From contig NC_091675.1 in NCBI RefSeq assembly GCF_042453785.1, positions 5,282,501 to 5,346,500 on the forward strand: 64,000 bases of DNA, written 5' to 3'. Shown one piece after another: positions 1 to 11,291 of the stretch. Within the stretch, counting starts at the first letter, position 1; the number at the start of each line of letters is the position of its first letter. The notes under the pieces are model-generated. The model searched no databases. It was given only the letters and a program-made list of their open reading frames with translations, and was not told the DNA's origin. Source of the stretch: Malus domestica. Its lineage: Eukaryota; Streptophyta; Magnoliopsida; Rosales; Rosaceae. Both the position numbers and the translations under genes were made by a program.

Positions 1-22
1 CATCTCTCTTCAAAACATTCTC

Positions 23-2522
23 CATTCTTGGCGTATGAGATCTTGAAGCATATAAAAACATGTTTGACAGTTTGATCGTTGAAATTAATTTCGTACAATG
101 CGTTTCCCATCAAAACAATTGATTTACTAACACTTAGAGTTTAATTATATTTTCATTAAGTATAACTTCATATTTTGTGGTATCCGCTTGTGTAAATACT
201 TTAAATTGACGATCGAATATGTTCATTGTATTCATAAAGGGTCAAGGAGTGTATCTGTAAAAATTCATCAAAATCGGAGTTAAATGTACCGCTAAATCGT
301 GATTTTTCGTTTATAACCGTCGAAATATTTTGTCATGTTACTTGATCTCTGCATGTTCGTTTTTTGCCATTCTTGGCGTATGAGATCTTGAAGCATATAA
401 AAACATGTTTGACGGTTGGATCGTTGAAATTAATTTCGTACAATGCGTTTCCCATCAAAACAATTGATTTACTACACTTAGAGTTTAATTATATTTTCAT
501 TAAGTATAACTTCATATTTTGTGGTATCCGCTTGTGTAAATACTTTAAATTGACGATCGAATATGTTCATTGTATTCATAAAGGGTCAAGGAGTGTATCT
601 GTAAAAATTCATCAAAATCGGAGTTAAATGTACCGCTAAATCGTGATTTTTCGTTTATAACCGTCGAAATATTTTGTCTTGTTGCTTGATCTCTGCATGT
701 TCATTTTTTGCCATTCTTGGCGTATGAGATCTTGAAGCATATAAAAACATGTTTGACGGTTGGATCGTTGAAATTAATTTCGTACAATGCGTTTCCCATC
801 AAAATAATTAATTTACTAACACATAGAGTTTAATTATATTTTCATTAAGTATAACTTAATATTTTGTGGTATCCACTTGTGTAAACACTTTAAATTGACG
901 ATCGAATATGTTCATTGTATTCATATAGGGTCAAGGAGTGTATCTGTAAAAAATCATCAAAATCGGAGTTAAAAGTACCGTTAAATCGTGATTTTTCGTT
1001 TATAACCGTCGAAATATTTTGTCTTGTTGCTTGATCTCCGCATGTTCGTTTTTTGCCATTCTTGGCGTATGAGATCTTGAAGCATATAAAAACATGTTTG
1101 ACGGTTGGATCGTTGAAATTAATTTCGTACAATGCGTTTCCCATCAAAATAATTAATTTACTAACACATAGAGTTTAATTATATTTTCATTAAGTATAAC
1201 TTAATATTTTGTGGTATCCGCTTCTGTAAACACTTTAAATTGACGATCGAATATGTTCATTGTATTCATATAGGGTCAAGGAGTGTATCTGTAAAAAATC
1301 ATCAAAATCGGAGTTAAAAGTACCGTTAAATCGTGATTTTTCGTTTATAACCGTCGAAATATTTTGTCTTGTTGCTTGATCTCTGCATGTTCGTTTTTTG
1401 CCATTCTTGGCGTATGAGATCTTGAAGCATATAAAAACATGTTTGACGGTTGGATCGTTGAAATTAATTTCGTACAATGCGTTTCCCATCAAAACAATTG
1501 ATTTACTAACACATAGAGTTTAATTATATTTTCATTAAGTATAACTTAATATTTTGTGGTATCCGCTTGTGTAAATACTTTAAATTGACGATCGAATATG
1601 TTCATTGTATTCATAAAGGGTCAAGGAGTGTATCTGTAAAAATTCATCAAAATCGGAGTTAAATGTACCGCTAAATCGTGATTTTTCGTTTATAACCGTC
1701 GAAATATTTTGTCATGTTACTTGATCTCTGCATGTTCGTTTTTTGCCATTCTTGGCGTATGAGATCTTGAAGCATATAAAAACATGTTTGACGGTTGGAT
1801 CGTTGAAATTAATTTCGTACAATGCGTTTCCCATCAAAACAATTGATTTACTACACTTAGAGTTTAATTATATTTTCATTAAGTATAACTTCATATTTTG
1901 TGGTATCCGCTTGTGTAAATACTTTAAATTGACGATCGAATATGTTCATTGTATTCATAAAGGGTCAAGGAGTGTATCTGTAAAAATTCATCAAAATCGG
2001 AGTTAAATGTACCGCTAAATCGTGATTTTTCGTTTATAACCGTCGAAATATTTTGTCTTGTTGCTTGATCTCTGCATGTTCATTTTTTGCCATTCTTGGC
2101 ATATGAGATCTTGAAGCATATAAAAACATGTTTGACGGTTGGATCGTTGAAATTAATTTCGTACAATGCGTTTCCTATCAAAACAATTGGTTTACTAACA
2201 CTTAAAGTTTAATTATATTTTCATTAAGTATAACTTAATATTTTGTGGTATCCACTTGTGTAAATACTTTAAATTGACGATCGAATATGTTCATTGTATT
2301 CATAAAGGGTCAAGGAATGTATCTGTAAAAAATCATCAAAATCGGAGTTAAATGTACCGTTAAATCGTGATTTTTCGTTTATAACCGTCGAAATATTTTG
2401 TCCCCGTTACTTGATATTTGCATGTTCGTTTGTTGCCATTTTTGGCATACGCGATCTCGAATCATATACAAACAAGTTTGACGGTTGGATCGTTCAAAAT
2501 ATTTTCGTACAGTGCGTTTCCT
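23..2522. repeat. Tandem satellite array, unit ~345 bp, seven full copies and one partial
   Basis: The anchor CATTCTTGGCGTATGAG (variants in the last two copies) recurs at 23, 368, 712, 1057, 1402, 1747, 2091 and 2437, giving periods of 345, 344, 345, 345, 345, 344 and 346 bp. The last copy decays after about 85 bp. Copies 2 (368-711) and 6 (1747-2090) share the same 1-bp deletion and look identical, while copies 3 and 4 form another near-identical pair. Open frames of 85-87 codons recur only because the unit recurs; they lack coding features on either strand. The window opens at or close to one array edge. Whether this is a genomic satellite or an internal repeat of a larger transposon cannot be told from here. 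Confidence 0.95.
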
Positions 2523-2744
2523 TTCAAGTTCAGTGGTATATATATTTACTATGTAGATTTTAATTTATTTATTTTGTAGTTATAACACTTAAGAGATTGA
2601 ATGATATATATGTTAAAAAATTATTATGGATTTTTGTTAGAAAAATATATTATTGTGGGGTTTAAGTAAAAAAAAGAATTGAACTTGAATGGAGTAAAAT
2701 CACATTTTCAGTAAAATTTTTAATAATTTTTTAAAAATAAAAAT
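2523..2744. other. AT-rich spacer between the satellite array and the CACTA-like element
   Basis: Strongly AT-rich, with no coding signal. I looked here for a left CACTA terminus (CACTAGTAAAA-like) to match the right end at 7800 and found none that is intact. An A-run at about 2668-2675 after TTTAAGT is only a weak resemblance. Confidence 0.5.
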
Positions 2745-2747
2745 AAC

Positions 2748-2830
2748 TTGCGTGACGCTTTAATGTAATCGTCGCGCAAAACCACTTTGCGCGACGTCAA
2801 ATTGTATACCTACGTCACGCAAACTTGATA
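2748..2830. repeat. Left subterminal motif cluster of the CACTA-like element
   Basis: Contains TTGCGTGACG, CGTCGCGCAAA, TTTGCGCGACG and CGTCACGCAAA alternating in orientation, the same motifs as in the right-hand cluster. Only about four copies are present against roughly twenty on the right. Confidence 0.75.
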
Positions 2831-2879
2831 ATTTTGGCGGTGAATAATGAAAAATAGGTGAATAATGAAAATTTTTGGC

Positions 2880-3340
2880 GCTGAACCCGTTGACCTATTT
2901 CTTCCCTTTCGCTCTTTCTTTCCCGTATCTCCCCTACCCTTTCGCATAATCCTTCATCTTTCCCCTTTCCCGTATCTCCCTCTCGCTATATCTTTCCCTC
3001 ATCTACTCTTCCCCTTTCGCATTATCTTCATCTTTCCCCGCATAATCCTTCATCCCAATTAGTTGCAGCAAAAGAAAATTTCTTAATTGTGGATCCGCAA
3101 ATGCTTCATCTTTCCCCTTTCCCCTTTCCCGTATCTCCCTCTCGCTCTATCTTTCCCTCTCGCCCTCTCGCTCTATCTTCCCCGTCACTCTATCTTCCCT
3201 TTCCATAATCCTCATCTACTCTTCCCGTAGTCCTCATCTCCTCTATCTCTCATTTTCGCCTTGATCCCCAAATCTTGAACCCAGTACCGCAGCCACACGA
3301 ATCTCGAAGCCGACGTGAATCAAGTCTCAAATTCAAGGTA
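2880..3340 (+). other. Pyrimidine-rich leader-like segment inside the CACTA-like element
   Basis: A run of CCCTTTCCCGTATCTCCC-type sequence repeats several times (2930-3240). It is followed by a stretch ending CAAATTCAAG|GTAAGGG at about 3340, which looks like a 5' untranslated exon with a donor site. This could be the promoter and leader of the transposase gene or a captured gene leader. No protein is supported here. Confidence 0.35.
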
Positions 3341-4223
3341 AGGGTTTCTGATGCAAATGTTGGTCTGGTTACTGAATTTAGCTGATGCAAATCTCGAAGG
3401 CTTCAACATTCGAAGGCTTGACTGATTAATTTATGATTATGAGATGGGTTTTGTTTAGTCTCCAATAACTCTCAATATCTCTGATTTTATGAGATGGGTT
3501 TTACTGATTAATTTATGCAAATGTTGGTTTGGTTGAAATAGCAATTGAGTCTCCAACATTCGAAGGCTTGACGTTCTTGTGTGGTGTTTTTCTCCCTCTG
3601 TGTGCAGACGGTTCCTGCTTGTCAAAATCTCCAAGGCTTGACGGTTCCTGCAGACGGTTCCGGCTTGACGTTCTTTGCTGCTCCGTATAAATTAGCTTGA
3701 GGGTGAGCCTATCACTGTCCCTCACCTAATTGTAAACAGCAGTTTCTCAGCAGCCTCACCTACTTGTGGGGTTTCCTTCTTTGAATGGTTTTAATATGGT
3801 ATTCCTGACGTTGCTGTTATGTAATTGCCTTTTCTTTTCAAAATTTCCCTTAATATGATATATGTAAGAAAAGGAGGGCGAGGGTTTTGGTTTACAGTGA
3901 GGGATGAATGGGCACTATTCAGCTTTGAATTTACAGAAATGCCAAAAATTTAACTCTTGATATGTTTCGTGTGTTAAGGAACTAGTACATCAAACTGTAG
4001 AGCCAATAGGTAACTTACTATTGGGCTTTGCTTCTCATTAGACTTGGTCTCCAGTCTCAGCCAGAATATTCTCCAGTGAAGACTCAATTTTCAATACAAC
4101 TCCAGTGGATGCCTTTACCAAACCAAAAATGAATAAACGTAAAATGAACCAATAGAAATACAATTCCATTATGATTTCTTGAAAAATGTGTAGAGTACCT
4201 TTTAAATTGTTGCTCGTCCTCAG

Positions 4224-4472
4224 GTCTTTGAGAAGTCTCTGCTATGCACTTTAACCCTTGATGAGGTACATATGTTCTTATAATTGATTTGTCTTTCTGT
4301 CTTTGTATCTAAACATGTGACAATATTTTTTAATATCTTTGTTCATTGAGCTTCTTTTCTTTAGTACCTAGATTTGTACCTCATCCGCGTAGATGGCTTA
4401 AGAAGAAGAATATCATGCGCTGTTGAAAGAGAGCATGGCTTGGAGTATTCATTAATCAGGGAAACCTTTCAG
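4224..4472 (+). pseudogene. Two exon-like fragments, possible captured host-gene piece (unidentified)
   Basis: Segment 4224-4265 (42 nt) is bounded by CAG before and GTACAT after. Segment 4365-4472 (108 nt) is bounded by CTTTAG before and GTTTG after. Both are multiples of three, stay open and join in one frame to give ~50 residues containing YLDLYLIRVDGLRRR and then REHGLEYSLIRETFQ. The composition is protein-like, but I do not recognise the family, and no flanking exon continues it before the transposase gene. Gene-fragment capture is known for CACTA elements. It could also be an upstream exon pair of the transposase transcript or a chance open stretch. Confidence 0.35.
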
Positions 4473-5110
4473 GTTTGTTTTTATTTTTCACTTATATAAA
4501 AACGTAATTCATTTTTGCGGCGAAGTTACAAGGAAAACTAGTTGGGATTAAACTTACCACAATTACTAAATTGCAATTAAATTGTATGTGTCTCTTGGTC
4601 TTCTAAATTAAGTGAGGTTTGGTCAGGGGTGGGTGGGGTGGGATTACAGGTGTTACATTGTTGTTTGCATATTCACTAGCTTGTTATTTTGTATATAAGC
4701 GTAACTCAGCTAAGTTTATTACGAAAGTTGCTTGACAAGTGCTAAATTGCTGATCGGGCATATGTCAAGTTTTGTTTAAACTGCTGAAATGGCATGCTGT
4801 TAAATGGAAGAATGAATAGAGAGTACTAGTGTATTTGGATATGTTTTCGGTGATTACTGCCTAGTTGGTTGTTAACATAATTTTGTTATTCTTCTGCCTG
4901 GAATCAGGTGGAAGGTTGCGTTATATGTTTGTTAAAATCATTGTGTCTCCTGCTGTCATCTCCGGGATGACTAGAGCACATGTAGTGAGCAGTCTTGCAA
5001 TTTTTTCACACATGGTTTATTTGTTCAGTTTTCTTGCCTTTTTCTTCTAGTTTCAAATGCAAGAAAGGATTAGTTTCTAATGTTATATTTTTATGGTTCA
5101 AAAAGTGTAG

Positions 5111-7161
5111 ATGTCGCGGTTGATCACTCGTCGTAGGAGTGTGACCAATGCGCCTCCCGCATTATCACCATCTACTGCTCCGGCCGTGAGTGCTCCATTG
5201 ATTGGGGAGCCTACACCTTTCATTGAGGCTACTGCTACGACATCCCAGGTGCCATTATCATCGACGTCATCAGTGTCCGTTCAGTTTCTCAATGCACGGC
5301 GGCCTCACCGGCGCCGCCGTGATTCAGAGTCTTCTATTCACAGTTCCTCGTCATCCAGAGTCGAGGATGGGGGCTCCCCTCCAGGTAGTTTTTTTTTTCT
5401 AATTCTCATTATGTTGTATTTTTTTTTCATTTTAAAATTATTATTTTTATGATTGTGAAAATCTGCTGGATTGTGAAAATCTGTTACGGGTTGTGAATTA
5501 CTGTTATTTTACTTTTTTAAGGTTTTGGGAAATGATATATTGTTAGGGGAGGTTTTGCAGAATTTTTTGTAGAAATTTAAGCTTAGGGTTTTCACCATAG
5601 TTTTTTTGGGCAGCTAAAAAAAACACCAGGGGGCCTAATCGAATGCTGAAGGCGGCACAAATGGTACGTCTGTCCGCCTCCTTGATCAAGATTGCATATG
5701 ACTCGCGACATCGTGGAGCGGCTACCTCACAGCAACATAGTATCGTCGTTACTAGCTGTGGTTATGTTATTAAAAATTGTTGTCCTATGCAATGGAAATC
5801 TTGGGTAGAAATTCCCGAGGAGACGAAGATACTGGTGCGAGACAAGTTGTCGGTTAGTATATTAATTTTTAGCCTTTTGTCATTTTTTTTTTCAATTATG
5901 TTTACAAATATTATAAGCCAAAGTGTACTATCTTAATATTATTAAATTTCTTACTATTATTTTGTTGTTTTTCATATTTGTAGGTCAATTTTGATTTTAA
6001 GGACATATCCCCCGAGGTCATCACCTACTTAGATGAGACCTTTGCAAACCGGTACAAAAATTGGAAGAGCGATCTTCATGCGCATTTTAAGATATGGGGT
6101 GATGTGGAGACTGCTCGCCTACAGGGTTGCCCATCCGAGTTGGCGGACCGGCGAGAGGATTGGGAGTGGCTTTGCAACCATTTTACGGACCCAAAATTTG
6201 TGGTATGTACATAATATTTTAATAATAATTCATTAATGTTTTAGTTATTTTTTTAAGCATTTTAAAATAATTGCTTTTAAATCGTCACACTAACATCTAT
6301 ATTATGTGTTTCACAGAAGAAATCTATTGCTGGCAAGATTGCTCGGGAGTCAAAGACACTTCTCCACCATTCCGGTTCGAAACCCTTTTCGTATAGGCTT
6401 GAGGCACGACGTGAGGTAAAAGTATATTACTTTTGAAATTTTATACAATTTATTTTTTATTATTGATTAATAAAATTTTCTTAATGTTTTTTTTTTCTTC
6501 AGGAGGGTTCTAAGTTCCCAGAGATCGACGTGTTCAATGACGTTTACGTTCAACCTGGCGATGAGACCAGTGAGCAGCTTTATGTAAGTATATGTAATTG
6601 TTATTATTCTTATATTTATGAATCGTTCAAATAATATTTATATTTTGTTATTAAACATTATATGTTTTTTCTTTATTATTACAGGCTTCTATGGTGGAAA
6701 AGCGTGATGTTGTTCTCCAAGAAGCAACATCGCAACTTCCCCCGGATACCCCGATTGAGGACGTCACTGTATCCGATGATGCAGGTTTTGAGATCATGAC
6801 TGAGGTCCTGAATCAGAAGTTCGGTCGTCGTCATGGCAAAGTTGTTCGGGGCATGGGGAAGGCGCGTGTTCGTGAAACGGGTGCCTCCTCTTCCAGATCG
6901 ACCACAGGAGAGGTCAATGCTCTGAAGGAGGAAGTGACAACCTTAAAAGGTCAGCTTGTAGCCCAGAATGAGCAGATGAAGGTTCAGAACGAGCAGTTGA
7001 GGGCCGAGAACAAGCAGATGAAGGCTCAGGTTAGGACCCATGACGACAAGATGAATATGATTCTACAGGCCTTAGCGATATCCGGTCTTCAAATCCAGAT
7101 GCCATCACCTGATCTTGTTCCACCTTCGACTTCCCAGCCATTTCATCCAACTGATACCTAG
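5111..7161 (+). CDS. CACTA accessory transposase (plant Ptta/En/Spm, Transposase_24-like), six exons
   Basis: Exons 5111-5384, 5614-5852, 5984-6202, 6317-6415, 6503-6583 and 6685-7161 join in frame with GT-AG introns throughout, giving about 462 residues and ending in TAG. The N-terminus is Ser/Pro/Thr-rich with a basic RRPHRRRRD stretch. A KKNTRGPNR motif precedes the conserved core, which has NRYKNWKSDLHAHF, then CPSELADRREDWEWLCNHF, then a GSKPFSYRL segment. This order is typical of the plant Ptta/En/Spm family. The C-terminal exon has a probable coiled coil (about residues 376-425, heptad-like NEQMKVQNEQLRAENKQMK), suggesting oligomerisation. By analogy with maize TnpA it may bind the subterminal motifs at 7354-7800; that role is inferred. 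The intact frame suggests a young copy. The start at 5111 is the first ATG after a probable leader; an upstream exon cannot be excluded. Confidence 0.75.
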
Positions 7162-7353
7162 TAGTTTGATGTATCAAACCTAGAAGACTACTTATTGTAG
7201 TTTTTTCTTTTTTTGTTCGGACATGTTGTATGTATATTTTTATGTAGTTTATAATTAAATACTTTTTATTGGTTTATTATTTATTTTTTAGAATTGAATT
7301 ACAGTATTTATTAAAAATTATATCAAAACTTTTTTTGTCCCCAAAAAAAAAAA

Positions 7354-7800
7354 GTTTGCGTGACGAAGAAGTTGCATAGGTCACGCAAAGTGCCTTTGCG
7401 TGACGCACAATCCTACGTCATGCAATTTTTTTGTCCAAAAAAAAGTTTGCGTGACGACGAAGAAGTTTCCTACGTCGCGCAAATATCTTTGCGTGACGCA
7501 TATACGTCGCGCAAAGTAGCTTTGAGCGACGCAGGCAACTTCTTAGTCGTCACGCAAAGTAGCTTTGCGTGACGTATATCTACGTCACTCAAAGCTACTT
7601 TGCGCGACGTAGGTAAGTGCGTCACGCAAAGTGGCTTTGCGCGACGCATGCAACTTCTTCGTCACGCAAACCCTGCTTTCACAGGCTTGGCGCGACGTGT
7701 GGTGCGTGACGAAGGTTCGTCGTGCAAAAACTTGCGTGACGTTTTTATGACTTTGCGCGACGAAGGACCTACGTCACGCAAAGTGTTTTTTTTACTAGTG
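7354..7800. repeat. Right subterminal palindromic array and terminus (TAGTG) of the CACTA-like element
   Basis: About twenty copies of TTTGCGYGACG or its complement CGTCRCGCAAA, often paired head-to-head as short hairpins with 5-20 nt loops. The outermost copy is followed by AAGTGTTTTTTTTACTAGTG, so the end read inward is CACTAGTAAAAAAAACACTT. The motif contains CpG and CpNpG sites, as expected of CACTA transposase-binding arrays. An open frame of about 85 codons across this block is a by-product of the repeats. Confidence 0.85.
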
Positions 7801-8579
7801 ATCCTATGTATTAAACATGTCATATATATTGTGAAGGTTTATAGCTTCAATGATTAAGAATAGTTGTATCTATAAAACTTATATGAAACAATTAACCGAT
7901 ACATGGTTTCCGTATCCAATAATCCAATAGTTTATTTTTCACATGATATTACATTTTGTGAATTTTCTCTAGCGGACATTTAAATTGTAATCTGAACAAG
8001 AACCGTTAGATCCCATTAGGCTAAAAAATCTAAGTTTTGTTCAAATTTGTAACTTAAATGTTAAATTTTGAGATGCACTAGAGAAAGCCTCTTACATTTT
8101 GACTAAAACGTCACAACAACGGTGAACATGTTCCTTTTAATTTGTTGGTCTGCACTTAAAGTCATGAGTTCGACTTCTCCCTCATTGGATTTTGCTTGTA
8201 TTAAAAGAAAAACTCTTTAATATGTTAATTTCCAGAATGAAAATATTTTCTTATACAAATAATTCTAATTTATAAGATTACGTGTTTGGAATATTTATAT
8301 TATATGTCACACATGTGAACGGGCAATATTTTTCAGTTGTGATATTCATATTTTATACGTAAAAATGAATTTGCCCCTCTTCAGCCTCTTAATTACGGTC
8401 AAACATCCTCCTTCACAAAAATTAATAATTGTCATTATATTGGGCCCAACAATATTAATTGAGAAAATACAAAAGGTTAATGGCTGCTTCCGTGGGCCAT
8501 GAAGTACCGTTTGAACGAAGTAGATATTTTTTTTGCAAATGGTCCCAATCCAATCAAAAAGACCCACACGCGACATCAA
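7801..8579. other. Intergenic AT-rich sequence, nothing recognised
   Basis: No coding frame with protein-like composition and no clear repeat termini were seen. Confidence 0.5.
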
Positions 8580-8850
8580 GGTACCGTTTGGTACGTGGGA
8601 CGAGACGGAACGAAATTGGACGAGACGTTCAGTCCCACATTTGGTTCGTCTAAAACAGGTGGAACGCGCTGTTCCACGGGACGAATTTTTGATGAATTTT
8701 CGTTCCGCCTCACCCCCTGGAACGACTATTTCCACATCCGTATAACACAAAATTATAACATCTCCGTCTCCTTCTTCTTCCTCCTTGTTTCCATCCGAGG
8801 GCATCTTTGCTCCATGTCCATCCTGTCCCGTCTGCATACCAAACGATACC
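8580..8850. mobile_element. Short inverted-repeat MITE, hAT-like ends
   Basis: Starts GGTACCGTTTGGTACGTGGGACG and ends with the near-complement CGTCTGCATACCAAACGATACC. The interior continues as imperfect inverted sequence (GGGACGAGACGGAACG against CCATCCTGTCCCGTCTG). No exact target duplication is visible. Overlapping open frames on both strands arise from the hairpin. Confidence 0.6.
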
Positions 8851-9453
8851 TAAGGGTCAGGTCCGTACTACCCATCCTCGCTTGGGAGAGTTGATATCAT
8901 TAGAGCAAATCCACCCTTAAAAAATGGGTAGGCATTCGGTCCATTTAATTCACTCAATGAACAGTAATATACCTTATAAATAGTAAATTGGCCAAATACT
9001 TATCCACCCCTACAAAATGCCTTGGCACCCAGCTCATTTAAAATATTATTAATTTTTTATAAATTTTAAATTTTAAATTTAGTTTTAATTTCAGATATAA
9101 TTTTTAATCAATCTTGTCCCGCCACATGTCATTATCCAAAAGTACTATTATCTGAAAATATTGAAATGTGGTGTAATATGAAAGATGATGGTTGGTATTT
9201 ATAGGAAAAATAATAATAATTTTAAATTTTTTGCTGTATTTTTAACAATTTTTATTAAGTAAATTAATCTCATCTAGCCGTTGGGTTCGAATTTCAAATT
9301 TTTTTTACCGTTGGAAATCCAACAACCCATAACGAGCCACGTGGCCATTCACGGATCCAAATTGGTGTGCTGAAATGACGAGCCCCACACCAGTTTTTTG
9401 TCCAGAATGCACATGTTTTCCACACGCCTGATGTAAAAAAATATGAGTGCATT
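8851..9453. other. Repeat-derived intergenic sequence, truncated Harbinger-like end
   Basis: TAGAGCAAATCCACCC at about 8901 resembles the terminal GAGCAACTCTACCC of the element at 19960. The ACCGTTGG...CCACGTGGCC stretch near 9300-9350 resembles its interior (20225-20255). No matching right end was found, so this is probably an old truncated relative. Confidence 0.4.
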
Positions 9454-9485
9454 GTGACGTCATGTTGGCGTCAACATGACGTCAC
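9454..9485. repeat. Perfect 14-bp-arm inverted repeat carrying two TGACGTCA sites
   Basis: Reads GTGACGTCATGTTG, then GCGT, then CAACATGACGTCAC. Each arm contains TGACGTCA, the palindromic C-box type site bound by plant TGA/HY5-type bZIP factors. Its function here is unknown. Confidence 0.85.
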
Positions 9486-10052
9486 ATAGGCCAATTGATT
9501 GCTCAACACATTTTGGGTTGGCCTATGGCCTTGCTTGGGCTGAAGGCCAACCTATTAGGTTGGGGTGGAGTGTTTTGGGGGAGTGCCGGTCTATTTTTCA
9601 CACTTTGAGCCGGCCTAGCCCTTTGCTTTTTGTTTGTTTTAATTTTTTGTTTCTCTCTCTTATTATAATGCCAAACTATTGTCTTCATATTCTACAAAAT
9701 AATAACCATTAAATTTGATGCAAAATTAAAAATAAAATTTATTCTTAGGGTCGAAAAGTAAAAACGAGCATGCCATTAGTTTTTTTTTTTTTTTTTAAAC
9801 AAAAAAATCTGAACAGTTGATCTAGAAATCAAAAGGTCCATATTCAACTACTATTTAATGGGCTGCAATGCTGGTCCCACCGCCTAAAATCTTGTCGGTA
9901 ACGCCCCCCCCCCCCCACTCGTACTTGTTATGCACCCGCCTAATGCAAAATTCCCCCCAAGAGGTGCTCGGATGTTGGACTTGTGTCTGAGCTCTCCCAT
10001 GGCCTCTCCTCAGTCCAATTGTCCGAATGGGCAAGCGCCACTTTAATGGCCG
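9486..10052. other. Intergenic, includes a poly-C tract
   Basis: Contains a run of about 13 C near 9905-9917 and a T tract near 9780-9797. No gene is supported. Confidence 0.45.
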
Positions 10053-11017
10053 GTTTACGAAACTAGAATAAAAACAAGAGGAATTGAATTGAGGTGGAAT
10101 CAAAATCGGATTCATGTTGAAGCTGTTTACTTAAATATTATGGAATTTGAATAAAAATAGCACTAAATTTATATAAGTTGTTTACTACTTCACCTGAATC
10201 GGAATGAAAATCAGTGTGATTACTATAATTCCCTTCTTCAAAAAAAATTAAATTTGTATACAAATTTATTAGAAAATCTATGCAAATCTCATCCTTCCCT
10301 GCTTCGGTGCTTCCCTTGGAAGTATAAGTGGTCTTCACGAGAGCCACAATTCTCAATTCTTCCTTGAGGAGACCCGTGGTTTCAATAATGCCCTTATTCA
10401 AACCCAGTTGAATAGTATACTCCTATCTCCTTGCAATTTTTCATATCTTTTATCCATGTCCTCACCTTAATCTTCCCCACTCACCCTACCCATAGCCACC
10501 ACCTCTTCTCCCTGCATAGTGTTTCATAATTTTTTTGGATTTTTGAGTGGTTACTTCCCCACATCTGTGGGTTTCGGTTTGGTTTGAATTGTTTATTTTT
10601 AGGATTTGGGTGGTTGATTTTTGAATCCGGTTTCGGGATACGTGGATGGGGTTCTTGAGCTGGTGGGTTGGGTAGTAAAGGTCACACCAGGAGTTGGAAC
10701 TGGAAGGTGAGGTGTGCCGCATGAAGCAGAGTGCGCAGGGAGCGGTGGGGAGCGGTGAGTTGAGTGGTAGACTTGAAATTATAAAAATAATAAGAGGGCA
10801 TAATAGGCAAGAAAAATGCATTCCCATTACCTCAATCTCCCGGAACTCAAATACCACATCCATATAGGGATTTCAATTTCTCCAATTTGGGGAGTTGGAT
10901 TCCCTCTTTCGTGTGAGCCCCACCACGCTTTTGATTCCTCCAAAATTAGTAAACGGTTCAATACTCTGTAATCGAAATTTAACTCCTTGTTTTGATTCTA
11001 ATTACTAGCACGTAAAC
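10053..11017. mobile_element. Inverted-repeat element of ~965 bp (MITE-like)
   Basis: The left end GTTTACGAAACTAGAATAAA resembles the complement of the right end (GTTTACGTGCTAGTAATTAG). Similarity continues inward through an AAACAAG...GGAATC stretch on both sides. No clean target duplication was seen. The interior has no recognisable coding sequence. Confidence 0.45.
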
Positions 11018-11291
11018 ACGCTATAAGAGGGGATTGGATTGCAAATAGGATCTGTCCACAGGACAAAAGAGCACGGTGGAATGGACTCTCTTGTTGAGTA
11101 CGGGCCTAGTGCTTTTGCCGCAGCATAGGAAGTTTCAAGATAATCTACTCAAATCTATATTTTGGCGATTTCTGATATCACCGACAAACAACATAGCCTC
11201 CGTCGAATCTCGTACTACAGAAGTACGAAGTACATAGATTCAATCCTGTTTCAAGAAATATCAGAAACTCACAAAGAGAGAGAGAATGAGA

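Larger units (their letters stand above)
2745..7800 (+). mobile_element. CACTA (En/Spm)-like DNA transposon, non-autonomous, left end uncertain
   Basis: Three features define it. There is a short left cluster (2748-2830) and a long right cluster (7354-7800) of GCGTGACG/CGTCACGC motifs in both orientations, typical of CACTA subterminal repeats. The right edge ends ACTAGTG, so the complementary strand starts CACTA, the superfamily signature. The interior holds an accessory transposase gene of the plant Ptta/En/Spm type (5111-7161). The main TnpD-type transposase is absent: the rest of the interior is too short and shows no such protein. No CACTA start is visible on the left, so the 5' end is mutated, deleted or further out, and the 3-bp target duplication could not be tested. 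Mobility would need transposase supplied elsewhere. Confidence 0.75.

Noticed and set aside
364-2006. Repeated 85-87 codon reading frames on both strands in the first 2 kb
   Set aside because: They recur only because the satellite unit recurs, occur on both strands and have no protein features.
1-2522. CRISPR-like or phage-type repeat array
   Set aside because: Units are ~345 bp without spacers; this is eukaryotic satellite DNA.
7354-7857. Open frames of 70-85 codons near the CACTA right end
   Set aside because: Produced by the palindromic TTTGCGTGACG repeats, which lack stops by chance.
8346-8894. Overlapping frames up to 163 codons on both strands
   Set aside because: They span a MITE hairpin; mirrored frames on both strands are expected from inverted repeats and no domain is present.
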